Below are positions 47,901 to 59,544 of a stretch of DNA of 64,000 nt, piece by piece. The translations under genes were made by a program, and so were the position numbers. Each line of letters opens with the position of its first letter. The first letter of the stretch is position 1. The DNA comes from Juglans regia (lineage: Eukaryota > Streptophyta > Magnoliopsida > Fagales > Juglandaceae). The DNA is taken from the NCBI RefSeq assembly GCF_001411555.2, contig NC_049912.1, forward strand, positions 26,421,722 to 26,485,721. Direction: 5' to 3'. The notes below the pieces were generated by a model. That model did not search any database. It was not told where the DNA came from and saw only the letters and a list, made by a program, of their open reading frames with translations.

Positions 47901-50900
47901 CGGTGAAGGAATGTGCTGCTCCCTTGGTTTATTCTGACTTTCTAAGAACACATAGGAAAGGAAACTCAGTGTTAATGGTGCAGAGGGGATGCAACCACAA
48001 TGGTAGTTTTTTCACCCTTTCGGAGTTTGGACACGATAAGAGGAGGGGTATGATAGTGGTACCGGAAGGGAGGAAGGGTGAGGGATGGAGGATTTTTGAA
48101 GACACTATTAAGGAGCTCACTTTCTCCTCCTCTGTTTGGAGTGGGAGAAACAGAGGAGCCTGTGTTCTGGGGCCTTCTCAGGCAGGCAAGATGAAGGGAC
48201 ACAAGGGAGGTGGAGATGCTCCTTTGTCGATGGCCTTGGGTTCTCGTTCGTACCGAGAGGTGGTGCAAAATGTACTGCCTCACGTAGTGGTCCCAGACAC
48301 GTCCAGTACAGAGATCGTGCGAAGAAAGAAGGAAGATGGCAGTGAAATGTTGGGGCTAAATGAGGAAATGTTGTTACGGTCGTTGGCTGAAATGGAGGAG
48401 AAGATTGGGTTTCTTTTAGAAGATATTTTCAGTCTTAAATGATGCGTTAAAGGGAAAGAAATTATGAAGATGGGCTTGGGTCAGGTGGGTAAGATGTCTC
48501 ATGCGCAGGAAGGGGCCGTAATGGGCCCTGGGCCTGGTCAACAGAGGTCTGGTCCAAAGAAAGCATGGGTATCTCGGGTGTCTCGGGCGCAGACCGAAAT
48601 ATCGGCCCAGTGCATCCCTCCTACGACGCCGATACGCATAGTGCCGGACTCCCCACCGGCACAGAAACTCTCGCCGGACGCCGTCGACCACCACGGTGAG
48701 TCTGTACAGGCACTACACTCCGGTACAGAAGTTGGCAAGTTGGTAGACACTGTCCAGACAGTGTGCTCCTCTCCAGCGACGCCGATATGGGTTTCGCCGG
48801 ACTTCACACTGACACAGAAATTTCCGATGGACACTGTCGACCATCATGGTGAACCTGTTATCACAGACTCCGTGATTGGTGAGTCGGTAGAGGCGTCGGC
48901 TAAGGTTGGGTCTTTGTACGTTGACTCGCCGTTGTCGCCTGGGGTTTTGAAGACACAGAGTCAGTCGCACGGGGTGGGGGAAGGCACTGATGGGATGCTT
49001 GTGCTATCAAATATGTCGGAGCATGAAGTTTCAATACAGGGGCATGAAGTACTGCTGTCGCATGGGGTTTTGAAGATACAGAACCAATCGCACGAGGTGG
49101 GGGAAGGCTCTGATGCGCTGCTGGTGCTGTCGGAGCATGCACCAGTGGTGAACCATTTATTTTTGGCCGAATCTAGGGGTGAACCAGTTTTAACTTGTAG
49201 CTCGGAATTGGCTTTACTTTCTTCTGATAACATTGGAGAGGAGGGGGCTTCTCTAACTCCTCTGTGTACGCTTCCTCCTAAATATGGGAGTTGTCCATCA
49301 AATTGGGTCTTCAAGAAGGTAGAGGAGATTCAAGCAGTGATAGGGATTTCTTTTGGAGGTTATGAAGAACAATTCAAGGCCCTTCTTATAGCACTTGAAG
49401 CTAGCCATTCCAAATCAGCTTCAAAGCAGGATAGAGAACTTAAACGGCTAACTTGTTCTATTAATTATGATGCGAAGGAAGGGAGTGGAGGAAGGGATAG
49501 ATTGAAAGGGAGGGGTAATCTAGGTTTCTTATGAAGCCTAAGATTTTATCATGGAATGTACGTGGGCTTAATGATCGCAATAAACGCCTTCGTATCAAAT
49601 CTTTATTGCGGATGTGGAAGGGGGATGTGGTTTGCTTTCAAGAAACAAAGTTACAATTCATTGATAGAAGAATTGTACGAAGTTTATGGGGATGCTCGTA
49701 TGTGGGTTGGGCTTATTTGGCTTCTTTGGGAGCCTCAGGAGGAGTTCTAATAATGTGGGATAAAAGAGTGGTAGAGGTGATTGAGGAGTGTATTGGAGAT
49801 TTCTCGGTTGCGACGCGGTTTAAAAATGTGGTTGATGGATGGGAATGGGCGTTTGCAGGTTCCTATGGTCCTAATGTGGACTGGACAGGAGAAGGTTGTG
49901 GGAGGAGTTGGCGGGCGTATATTCACTATGGGAAGTGCCGTGGTGTTTGGGGGGTGATTTTAACATTACGAGGTTTCCTAGTGAACGTTCAGGGCATGTC
50001 CGAAATTCTGCGGCTATGGAGGATTTTTTTGAGTTTATCTTTGATCTAGACCTCATGGATCTCCCTCTGGTAGGAGGAGAATACACCTGGTCAAACGGGA
50101 GGGTTTGGTCGAGATTGGATAGATTCCTTGTCTCTCCTTCGTGGGAAGCCCATTATCCGGAAGTAAGCCAGAAACGGTTAGTTCGAGTTAGCTCAGATCA
50201 TTTTCCTATTCTTCTAGACTGCGGGGGTATTCACAGGGGCCGCCGATATTTTAAGTTCGAAAATATGTGGCTATCAGCGGATGGGTTTGTAGAGAAGGTG
50301 AGTGCTTGGTGGTCATCATATCAGTTTGTTGGTACTTCAAGTTTCATTCTTGCAAGCAAGTTAAAGGCGCTGAAACAAGACTTGAAGAAGTGGAACTTGG
50401 AAGTGTTTGGTCACATTGACGATCAGAAGTCTGCAATGTTGGAGGAATTGCAAGAGTTAGAGCGCAAAGAATTAGGGGGAGATACCTCGGAGGAGGTGGT
50501 TTTGAGGAAGAGTATAGTTATGGCAAACCTGGAAAGAGTTCTGTTGGCAGAAGAGATTTCATGGCGTCAAAAATCCAGGGCCCTTTGGTTGAAAGAAGGG
50601 GATAGATGCACTAAGTTTTTTCACAAAGTGGCTAATTCACACCGGCGCAACAATGATATTGAGTCGCTTCAAGTAGACTCTCAGGTGATTTCTTCCCCTC
50701 CCGAGCTAGAAAACCATATAGTACACTATTATGAGAACCTTCTCACGGAATCCGAATCTTGGAGGCCGAAGCTTGATGCCTTGCCTTTCGAGGCAATTGA
50801 CTCACAGAGAGCGTGTGATATAGAGAGGCCTTTTGCAGAAGAAGAGATTCACAAGGTCATCTCTGGGATGAATAAGGATAAAGCACCGGGTCCGGATGGT

Positions 50901-53900
50901 TTCTCAATAGGTTTTTTCCAAACTTGTTGGGATATTGTGAAATGTGATGTAATGCAGGTTTTTAATGAATTTCATTCTTCCCAAAAGTTTGAAAAATCTT
51001 TCAATGCGACTTTCATTGCTCTCATTCCCAAGAAACATGGGGCTTTGACTATTGAGGACTTCCGTCCAATAAGTCTGATCAGTTGCATGTATAAGATTAT
51101 TGCGAAGGTTCTGGCCAACCGGCTTAGCCCGGTGTTAGAGCATATCATTTCCAAGACTCAGAACGCATTTATTCGGGGGAGACAAATTCTTGATTCGGTA
51201 CTTATTGCAAATGAGTGTTTGGACCACAGACTTCGGGAGGGAGGATCAGGTGTTGTGTGCAAGCTTGACATGGAGAAGGCGTATGATCATGTGAACTGGG
51301 AATTTCTCTTATACTTGCTTGAGAGGTGTGGTTTTGGGGTTAGATGGAATTCATGGATGCGTCATTGTATATCCACGGCCCGATTCTCAGTTCTAGTCAA
51401 CGGCACACCTGCTGGTTTCTTTGATAGTTCACGGGGTTTGCGGCAGGGAGATCCTCTATCCCCACTTTTATTTGTTATAGTTATGGAGGCACTAAGTAGG
51501 ATGATGCAGGCTGTTGTTGGAGGAGGATTTCTAGCTGGTTTTCAGGTGGGCAATGGCTCGAGTGGCCCTATTATCATTTCACATCTCCTTTTTGCAGATG
51601 ATACTTTAGTCTTTTGTGAAGCGGATAATAGCCAAATCCAAACAATACGAGCATTGTTACTTTGCTTCGAAGCAGTGTCAGGGCTCAAAGTGAACCTAGG
51701 TAAGTCTGAAATGGTTCCTGTGGGTGCGGTTCCTAATATCCTCAGTTTAGCAAGCTTGCTGGAATGCAAAGTGTCTTCTTTTCCAATGAAATATCTGGGC
51801 CTTCCATTGGGAGCAACGTTTAAGAATAGAGTTATTTGGGATGGGGTGATGGAGAAGATAGAGAAAAGATTGGCTGGATGGAAACGAGTATATTTATCAA
51901 AAGGGGGTCGCCTCACTCTTATTAAGAGTACACTCACTAACCTTCCCACATACTTTCTATCCTTATTTCCTATGCCTGCAGGGGTGGTAAATAGGATGGA
52001 GAAACTTTTTAGGGCATTCCTATGGGGAGGCATGGGGGAGGAGAAGAAATTTCATCTGGTTAGATGGAAAACAGTTTGTGTCTCAGTTGTGAATGGAGGG
52101 CTGGGAGTGTGTAACTTGAGGACTTTTAATAAAGCCTTATTGGGAAAATGGCTTTGGAGATATCACTTGGAGGAGGGAGCATTGTGGAAGGAAACTGTTG
52201 ATGCTAGATATGGCGTCGCTAGGGGAGGGTGGTGTTCCAACGAAGTAAGAGGGGGATATGGTGTGGGTTTATGGAAGTTTATAAGGAAGGGGTGGCCATA
52301 CTTTGCAAATCAAATCTGTTTTGTAATTGGTGAGGGCAATCGAATAAGTTTTTGGCGGGACATGTGGTGTGGAGATCAAACTTTGGAAAGGGCTTTTTCG
52401 GCACTATATCGTATTGCAGTTAATAAGGAGGCGTCAGTAGCGGAAGTGCGACTATTTTCTCATGGTTCGTATCAGTGGAACATTCTTTTTAGTAGAGACC
52501 TACATGACTGGGAATTATCTATTGTTGCAGATTTTTTCAGATTACTATATTCTACACGGATCCCTATAGCACAACATGATCGTTTGAAATGGAGATCTAA
52601 CAATCATAAATTATGCACAGTGAAGGCGTATTATAACATCTTGACATCTCAAGATAATACTCCGTTTCCCTGGAAGAATATATGGAGGTCTCGTGTGCCT
52701 TCTAGAGTAGCCTTTTTTGTTTGGAGTGCCGCCCTTGAGAAGATATTGACCACGGATAACTTGAGAAAGAAAGGATGTGTAGTCATGGAGTGGTGCTACA
52801 TGTGTAGAAAGAATGGTGAATCGGTGAACCATCTCTTACTACATTGTGAGGTAGCAAGGGCATTGTGGGCTGAGATTTTTCAAAGGGTTGATTTAGCTTG
52901 GGTTATGCCTATGAGAGTGGTGGACCTGTTGGGTTGTTGGAGGAAGATGCAAGGTTGTCATCAAGTGGCAATGGTATGGAAGATGATTCCGTCGTGCATC
53001 ATGTGGTGTATTTGGACGGAAAGGAATGCGCGCTGCTTTGAAGATAAGGAACGCACACTGGCCGAGTTGAAGAAATATTTGTTCCACACATTATTGTCTT
53101 GGCTTTCCGCCATTGTGTTACAGGGGGGCAATGTTCATGATTTTTTGTCTTTAATCTATCGCACGTAGAATGTAATTAGGTGTTCCATGTATACTTCCTG
53201 TGTACATGGGCTATACTTACTTCACTCATATATATAATATTGATCTTTTACTTATCAAAAAAAAAAAAATAAAATCTCTTATTACATATAAAAAAAAAAA
53301 CATAAAGAAAGATACATATGTTTGTCAGAAATACGAGAGGGAAAAGGTGGATGGATTTGATGATCCTACCAAGAGATGATTATTCAGAATTAGCTACTTC
53401 ATAAATAAGGTTTGAACTAGGGAAGAGTTGTCTATGGAATGAAATGCTATAACTTTTCTCTGTTTGTTTACAGCTTTAGTGTCAAATTTAATTTGGAACT
53501 GAGCTAGCCTTAATCCCACAACATGTTCTTTTGTTTATTAGATGTTGCAATGTTGTTTGAAATATATTTTCCTTTCCTTTTTATATCATATTCTGTCATG
53601 CTACATTCTTTCCTGCTTTCAGTGTCTTTCATGTAATTTAATATTTCTTCTGATTTTAAGGAGTATGTGGGAGTTTCATTACAGATGCTTGTTTATGTTG
53701 CTTTTTTGCATGCGGTTTGCTGTATCTTTTTGGAGTGTCCTGCTGAACTTTATAGAAAAGATGAAATTTAGGCGTTCTATGTGATTCTGAGTTGAAAATA
53801 GATTACAGAATAAAATGTAGCAAACTTTTTATGAAGAATAATGCAAATTTGCCCGCTATCTGATGTAATAATTAGTTCTCTTCTCATTTGACGCTTGTAA

Positions 53901-55321
53901 TGCTCCAAACAGCATTAATCATGAATACAAGGATTGGGATGATAAGAATCCTCAATTAGCAACATGCAACAAAGACACCAAAAATTTAGTGCAAGGTAAC
54001 AATGTGCCACAAGAAGTTGACACAGATAAGGATGTTGTTTTTACATATGACGTTACGTTCAAGGTACCTGCTTATCACGCCCTTTTCCTATTTTCCTCCA
54101 TTAGACATCTCCTTTGTCCCTAATTAGCAGGTATTAACTTGTGCTGCTCTTGTCTTTTCTCAGGAAAGTGAGATCAAATGGGCATCTCGTTGGGACACAT
54201 ACCTCCTCATGAATGATGATCAGATCCATTGGTTCTCCATCATAAACTCTCTGATGATTGTCCTCTTTCTTTCTGGCATGGTGGCAATGATCATGATGAG
54301 AACTTTATACAGAGATATTGCCAACTATAATCAATTGGAAACCCAAGATGAGGCTCAAGAAGAAACTGGATGGAAACTTGTCCATGGAGATGTTTTCAGG
54401 CCACCAATCAATTCTGGTTTACTCTGTGTCTATGTCGGTACAGGTGTTCAGATCTTTGCAATGACACTTGTGACAATGATATTTGCATTGCTTGGTTTCT
54501 TATCTCCTTCCAACAGAGGAGGGCTTATGACTGCCATGGTTCTGTTGTGGGTTTTCATGGGCTTGTTTGCTGGTTACTCCTCAGCACGTCTGTACAAAAT
54601 GTTCAGGGGCACAGAGTGGAAGAGGAATACCTTGAAAACTGCATTTATGTTTCCAGGTATTCTTTTTGGAGTGTTCTTTGTTCTGAATGCCCTAATCTGG
54701 GGGGAACAATCTTCTGGGGCCGTGCCCTTTGGGACAATGTTTGCTCTTGTCTGCTTATGGTTTGGCATATCAGTTCCCTTGGTCTTTGTGGGTAGTTATT
54801 TGGGTTTCAAAAAACCAGCCATGGAAGACCCTGTGAAGACTAACAAAATTCCTAGGCAAATACCAGAGCAGGCATGGTACATGAAACCGATCTTCTCTAT
54901 TCTCATTGGAGGCATTCTTCCATTCGGGGCTGTTTTCATTGAGCTCTTCTTCATCTTGACATCAATATGGTTGAACCAGTTCTATTACATATTCGGCTTT
55001 CTCTTTATAGTGTTCACAATCCTTCTAATCACTTGTGCGGAGATAACGGTTGTTCTATGCTACTTCCAGTTGTGCAGTGAAGACTACTACTGGTGGTGGA
55101 GATCTTACCTGACTGCTGGCTCCTCTGCACTCTATCTTTTCCTCTACTCTGTCTTCTACTTCTTGACCAAGTTGGAGATCACAAAGCTGGTTTCAGGCAT
55201 CCTTTATTTTGGATACATGATAATTGTATCATACGCTTTCTTTGTCTTGACGGGTGCTATTGGCTTCTATGCATGCTTCTGGTTTGTTAGGAAGATCTAC
55301 TCATCTGTTAAAATCGACTGA
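44993..55321 (+). CDS. Transmembrane nine (TMN/EMP70) superfamily protein
   Basis: Seven exons join in phase, totalling 1920 nt (639 residues): 44993-45106, 46266-46430, 46553-46662, 46833-46941, 47015-47127, 53913-54063 and 54164-55321. A signal peptide occupies residues 1-25 and is followed by FYLPGVAPRDF, the TMN N-terminus. The lumenal domain to about 270 includes KVNKLSSTKTQLPYDYYYLK and NFKEKIDDEYRVNMILDNLP. The large last exon (from residue 255) holds the nine membrane spans, starting IHWFSIINSLMIVLFLSGM, with the conserved GTEWKRNTLKTAF and LCSEDYYWWWRSYLTAGSSA. It ends KIYSSVKID, the KxD/E-type C-terminal signal reported to keep plant TMNs in the Golgi. The family acts in endomembrane sorting. 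All splice sites are GT-AG. Intron 5 (6.8 kb) carries a nearly intact sense-strand LINE, which could affect transcript processing. Confidence 0.95.
47753..49534 (+). pseudogene. LINE ORF1 with one premature stop
   Basis: From ATG at 47753 the frame runs to TGA at 48440-48442, then continues in the same frame to a stop at 49532-49534. The older LINE in the window reads through the equivalent position, so this TGA is a point mutation rather than a natural end. The N-terminal half has KENDRWWSITESS and HDKRRGMIVVPEGRKGEGW, as in plant L1 ORF1 proteins that bind element RNA. The C-terminal half is Ser/Pro/Val-rich with internal repeats (SHGVLKIQNQSHEVGEG and relatives). No CCHC knuckle is obvious. 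Confidence 0.7.
49531..53168 (+). pseudogene. LINE ORF2: endonuclease, reverse transcriptase, zf-RVT; one frameshift
   Basis: About 1,210 codons. The APE-type endonuclease motifs are ILSWNVRGLNDRNKR, CFQETKL, GGDFN and SDHFPI. The reverse transcriptase contains [67 protein letters not shown] (catalytic Asp pair) and MKYLGLPLGA. The C-terminal zf-RVT reads CYMCRKNGESVNHLLLHCE. The frame moves once at about 49880: TGGACAGG where TGGGACAGG would keep frame, one G missing. From there a single open frame runs 49896-53168 (1,090 codons). Its ATG overlaps the ORF1 stop as ATGA. All catalytic motifs are intact on either side of the shift. Confidence 0.85.
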
Positions 55322-55839
55322 TCAAAAGATGCAGTAATACGGGGAAGATGAATTCGTGACAATCAGTGAGCAGAGAAGGGATAAAGATTTAAGAGAGATT
55401 TTCTTCCCACTCGCCAAAAACCATTTCCATCTTGTTGATAGTAGCATGAGGCTTGGCCTTTTATTTTGTTTTACACCTTTGTTAATGTCATGAACTGTAC
55501 ATCAGTAGTTACCTTGCAAGCATCTTGAGCAGGGACCTTGATGTATGGATACTTGTACGATATCCATATGCTTACAACAATTATATGTCCGCTATCCATA
55601 TGCTTACAACAATTATTAATACTGCTCTAGTGGCAAGCCGCTACCCAAGTTTGCGTTCGATGTGAATGGCATGCCGCTTAACCGAAGTTTGCAAACGACT
55701 TGGCAAGATTTTGTGTCACGGACGATTCAGTACAATAAGGGAGGGCTTACCTACCTTAGTCCTCAACTTGGCAGCAAACAAGAAATCACACCATAAATGT
55801 AACGTCGGCTACTTATTTCTGGCTACAATCAGCCCAGTA
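55322..55839 (+). other. TMN 3' UTR and short intergenic gap
   Basis: This contains the 3' UTR of the TMN gene and a short tandem duplication of TATCCATATGCTTACAACAA plus TTAT (about 55561-55618). The Harbinger element begins immediately after. No other gene is seen. Confidence 0.6.
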
Positions 55840-56019
55840 TAAGAGTATTGGCATTGGCTTCTTCAAATAACTTTTCATCTCTAAATTTAAATAACTTTAT
55901 CAATAATTGACCCACATTGAATTAGTTAAAGACTTTTCATCCTAAATATTATCTACAGTAAATTCATACTTTTCTTCAAAGATGAAAAGTACTGTTCCAC
56001 ATTCAAATGTATATTTTAT

Positions 56020-56340
56020 TAATTTCGGCCCTCTCTCGCGCTCCCTTTCTCTTTCTTCTTCTCTTCTTTCCTCTCGCGCGTTTCTCCCTTTTCTTCTTCC
56101 TGGATTTCTCTCTCGCGTCTCTTCCGCCGTTGAAATTCTTCTATTTTTTTTTTTCTTTTCTTCTCTTCTTCCCTCTCCCGCTTCTCTTCCTTCTTTCTTT
56201 TCTTCTAGTTATTTTTTTTTCTCTTCTTCCCTCTTTCTCTTCTTCCCCATTTCTCTTCTCTCCCGCAACCATTCTCTCCCGCGACAGCACTCTCCAGCAC
56301 GGCACCGCGACAGCGTTTCTCCACCACGACAAGCACACGG
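56020..56340 (+). other. Pyrimidine-rich leader of the Harbinger element, probable non-coding exon
   Basis: This is an almost pure C/T stretch (runs of CTCTTCTTCC) that ends GACAAGCACACG and then GTAAGATTC, a good splice donor. It is followed by TTTGGGTTTGATT tandem repeats. I read it as a 5' untranslated exon of the accessory-protein transcript. That would place the captured host exons inside its first intron. The open frames here are a by-product of base composition. Confidence 0.4.
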
Positions 56341-56702
56341 TAAGATTCTAAACCCTAACCTTGATTTTTATTGTTTGGGTTTGATTTTGTTGATTTTGTT
56401 GATGTTGTTTGGGTTTGATTCGAAGCCCTAGCTGTGATTCTACTCTTGATTTTATTGTTTGGGTTTGATTTTGTTGATGTTTGGGTTTGATTTTGTTGGT
56501 CTTGCTTGTCTTTCATGATGGTGCGATTTGGCCGTGCTGCACTTCCTCTGTTTTCATGCCTGGTTTTTGACTTTCAAATGCAACTTCGACGGCTCCTTGT
56601 CACTTTCATGTGTGTGTTTTATTCAAAAAGGCAAGAAAACTTTAACTATTACTACTTCTCTCAGAGTATTTTTTTTTTTACTCCTAAAGTCGTCTCACTG
56701 TA

Positions 56703-56854
56703 ATGGAAGGAGCATATGTGCGAAAGAAAACCTGGGTCTTGCTTGAATTTAATTCAGTGTGTATCCAATGCAACACAGTTTCTATGGACCTCTGATATGC
56801 ATGTTCTACTTCCATATCCATCTTCACCTCTTCACCGTCCTGAAAGTAACAGCC
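56703..56854 (-). pseudogene. Captured TBL gene fragment, downstream exon
   Basis: The minus strand reads GCYFQDGEEVKMDMEVEHAY, then QRSIETVLHWIHTELNSSKT, then QVFFRTYAP. This is the segment that follows the NTGHWW region in trichome birefringence-like xylan/pectin O-acetyltransferases. The family sequence breaks off after FFRTYAP, so the C-terminal DxxH block is missing. Confidence 0.8.
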
Positions 56855-57225
56855 CATGAACAAAATATGTGGACTTTTTAATCTTTTCTCTAGCTAAAAG
56901 GGAAAAAAAAAAAAAAAGGAATTATGAGTTCAGTGAGTTCCAATGGTGCTCCAAACTACAACATGATTAAAGATATGTCTTGTCTCACTAGTAACATCCA
57001 CCGACTCTGCCACACTACCTAACAATTAGCTTTCTCCTTCATACAATGTATTCAATCCCACATTCACAATTAATAAAGTGCAAAAGTCACATCAGAGATC
57101 TATTGAGTGAACTCATACATAGGAAAATCTCATTCCAATTAAAATTAAGATGATAGGATTTTGGGTCCATTTTGCCATTGAATTATAACTAAGATTGAAA
57201 CCTTCTTTTTTTAGCTAAATTTTAT

Positions 57226-57500
57226 AATGTTGGGGAGCTCTGGCAGGGGGCCTGCTCTGCAGTACAAGAAAAGGAGACCTGTAAAACTCCACAGTGCAGT
57301 TGAAGTCCTTAAACTTGAACACTAAGAATCCCTTGTGCTTTGTAATCGGGCTGCCATTTACTTCATATATTGAATCCTTGTTAAGAACTGCAAATGAGAG
57401 CATGCAGAGGAGAGACTCCCATTGGTTTCTCCCAATTGAGTCGCCAACAAACACCAGCCTTTTGTTTCGCAGTTTTTCCAACATCAATTTTGCATTAAAC
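57226..57500 (-). pseudogene. Captured TBL gene fragment with GDS motif
   Basis: A splice acceptor (CTAAAACAG) at 57501-57509 precedes RFNAKLMLEKLRNKRLVFVG, then DSIGRNQWESLLCMLS, then ITKHKGFLVFKFKDFNCTVE, then FLVLQSRPP. This is the exon with the catalytic GDS motif of the TBL (PC-esterase-like) O-acetyltransferase family. Its 3' end is lost after SRPPARAP. The next block, which should contain NTGHWWNYEKTIRG, is absent. The frame is still open, so capture was fairly recent. The product alone cannot be an enzyme. Confidence 0.85.
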
Positions 57501-57664
57501 CTGTTTTAGAGACAATAAAATGACATCTGAATTAGAAATGAAAAGGTAATGGGTATCGTATAGTTAACCATGTAACATCACAATTTGTAAAGCATTAATG
57601 AATGAACATAAAGAAGTGCTTATTTGTAGAACCCATCAGATCTTTCTAAGCTTCTTTCTGATAT

Positions 57665-57720
57665 AGAAACGAAAGTGGGACCTGATGTAGTAAACAGAAG
57701 TGGGACCTGATGTAGTAAGG
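57665..57720. repeat. Tandem duplication inside the Harbinger element
   Basis: GAAGTGGGACCTGATGTAGT is repeated once at about 27-bp spacing (57673 to about 57716, with AAACGAAAGTGGG and AACAGAAGTGGG variants). Confidence 0.6.
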
Positions 57721-58454
57721 AGAATTTGACCAAGCTGACTGTACACTGTGCATTAATCATGTTTAATAGACCTTCAGGATCAGTTCATGTTAGCAGGCAA
57801 ATAATAAAAAAATTTTCCTAGAAAAATGCTTTAAAGCAGCTGTGTGTGGACTTGTGTATGGACCAAGATTTAATGGCTTTGTTCTTGTGAAGCCATTCAA
57901 TCATCTCCAAACTGTTAAATTTTAGAAGTTTAAAGGTTTGATTACTTAGAAATTGCATCATTTTTTTAGTATTTCTGGTTTGTGGAGTAATGGAATATGG
58001 AGGTGTCTTGTTCCCCTTCTATCTTCTGAATGCGCCAACCTCCATATGAATGAAACTTTTGTAGATTTTTTTCTTTTTCATGTAGTTATTTTGAAGCTCA
58101 ATGGTGCGATTCTCCAAGATGTTTAGCTATCTATACACTTTATAGACGTGTATAGACAAGAAAGTCAAGCCCTACATATAATACCCATAGACATGGAAAT
58201 ACCAGCACTTATCTAGAGATATTTTTTTATGGTGACACAAGAATATTCCAAGACTGTAAAATCTTTGCACTTAAATGATAGAAGTTTGCACCTAAATACC
58301 AGCACTGTGCATTGATGTTGCATATTTGTATGTGGCTACTGCTCAATGCTTCTATTGAGGATGATTTTAATTTCACTTGAACTTGTGGCTGCTATTTCAG
58401 TAGTACTGTTTTTGAGTGTAGTCCTAATTTTTGGATATTATACTTGAATCAAGG

Positions 58455-59544
58455 ATGGATACCACATTTGATGAAGATCTCTTCTTTACCACTCTATTGC
58501 AAAGTGGTGAACAAGGTATATCCAGTACCCTAATGAGTGGCCATGAGAATATTGGACTCCAAGCAACACAATTGGAAGGTGAAAAAAGGCCACCTAGTAT
58601 GAAAACACAACGAGGTGTGTCTTTCACCGTAGAGGAGGACAATCTCCTCGTGTCGGCTTGGCTCAATATTAGCATGGATGCTATACGGGAGACGGATCAA
58701 AAATACTCTCAAATGTGGGAGAGAATTATCAATTATTACAATGAGCATAAAAAACCTAGCATGGCAAATCGTTTAGGGGGGTCATTGACCAATCGATGGT
58801 CGGTGATCCAAAAATGCACAAATAAATTTTGTGCTGCTGTGGCTCAAGTAGAATCTTTGCATCCAAGTGGTGCGACAGAGTAGGATAAGGTATGAGTTTC
58901 TAACTAAATTTCATTCTAAATTTTGTTGCTGAAATTCTATTCTCACATTCTTGTTACATTTGCATATTTAGATTGAAAGAGCTAAAATCATGTATAGAGA
59001 GACTGAGAAGGCCACATACAACATGGAATATTGTTGGTGTCTATTGAGACACCAACCAAAATGGCAACAACACGTGTCCATATTGTCAAAGAGAAGGAAA
59101 CCACATGGGAAACGCCTTGCTATGGCGGAGTCGACTCCACTAGGAGACGACACGATAAATGACAATGTAGAGGTCATTTTTGAGAGGCCTCCAGGCAAGA
59201 AGGCTGAGAAAGAAAGGGAGAGAAAAAGGAAGGCTGCAAAATCTTACGATGCAGAATTTGTTGAGGCCTTAACTTGCATGACAAATGATAGAGCTGCTTT
59301 CATGTATGAAAGAAGACAAGCGACTAGTAAATTGGATGCTGATAGGGCTCAATTATTAGCGGAGAAAAAGAGGAGAAATGATACGGAGAATAGGAAGATC
59401 GATATGGAGATAATGAGGATGGATCTTGCTGGCATGAATGGAATGCAACGAGAGTATTTCTTGAATCTTCAAAAAGAGGTTTTTGAGAAATCAATGAAGC
59501 GATTTTCATCTTCATCTCAATCTTCATCTTTTGAAGATGTGTAG
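58455..59544 (+). pseudogene. Harbinger accessory Myb/SANT-like protein with NAM-associated C-terminus
   Basis: Two exons, 58455-58889 and 58972-59544, give 336 codons. Exon 1 contains the trihelix/SANT-like region (RGVSFTVEEDNLLVSAWLNI, YSQMWERIINYYNEH and LTNRWSVIQKCTNKFCA). This region binds the element ends and assists the transposase. Exon 2 is the acidic/basic helical tail (ERPPGKKAEKERERKRKAAK; RKIDMEIMRMDLAGMNGMQR), often mis-annotated as a NAM-associated domain or glutathione S-transferase T3-like protein. An in-frame TAG at 58881-58883 sits three codons before the splice donor, where this family usually has Gln (CAG). The rest is open, so it is a single recent nonsense change. Confidence 0.8.

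Larger units (their letters stand above)
47385..53315 (+). mobile_element. Nearly intact L1-type LINE with 17-bp target duplication
   Basis: The body spans 47402-53298. It is flanked by an exact AACATAAAGAAAGATAC duplication (47385-47401 and 53299-53315; the second copy's first bases overlap the A-run). It contains two ORFs that overlap by four bases, a 3' UTR with TAATTAGGTGTTCC and TGTGTACATGGGC, and two separate A-runs at the end. It lies in intron 5 of the TMN gene in the same orientation. Only two disabling changes are seen (one stop in ORF1, one missing base in ORF2), so insertion was recent. Confidence 0.9.

Noticed and set aside
48416..49314. Several 80-117-codon minus-strand frames
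   Set aside because: They are antisense shadows of the GC-richer LINE ORF1.
55982..56431. A 149-codon plus-strand frame rich in Ser, Leu and Phe
   Set aside because: It is a C/T-tract artefact inside the Harbinger leader; no domain, and it overlaps a likely splice donor.
57215..57500. A functional TBL gene on the minus strand
   Set aside because: Only two partial exons are present; the NTGHWW region, the C-terminal DxxH block and the N-terminus are missing, and both lie inside a transposon.
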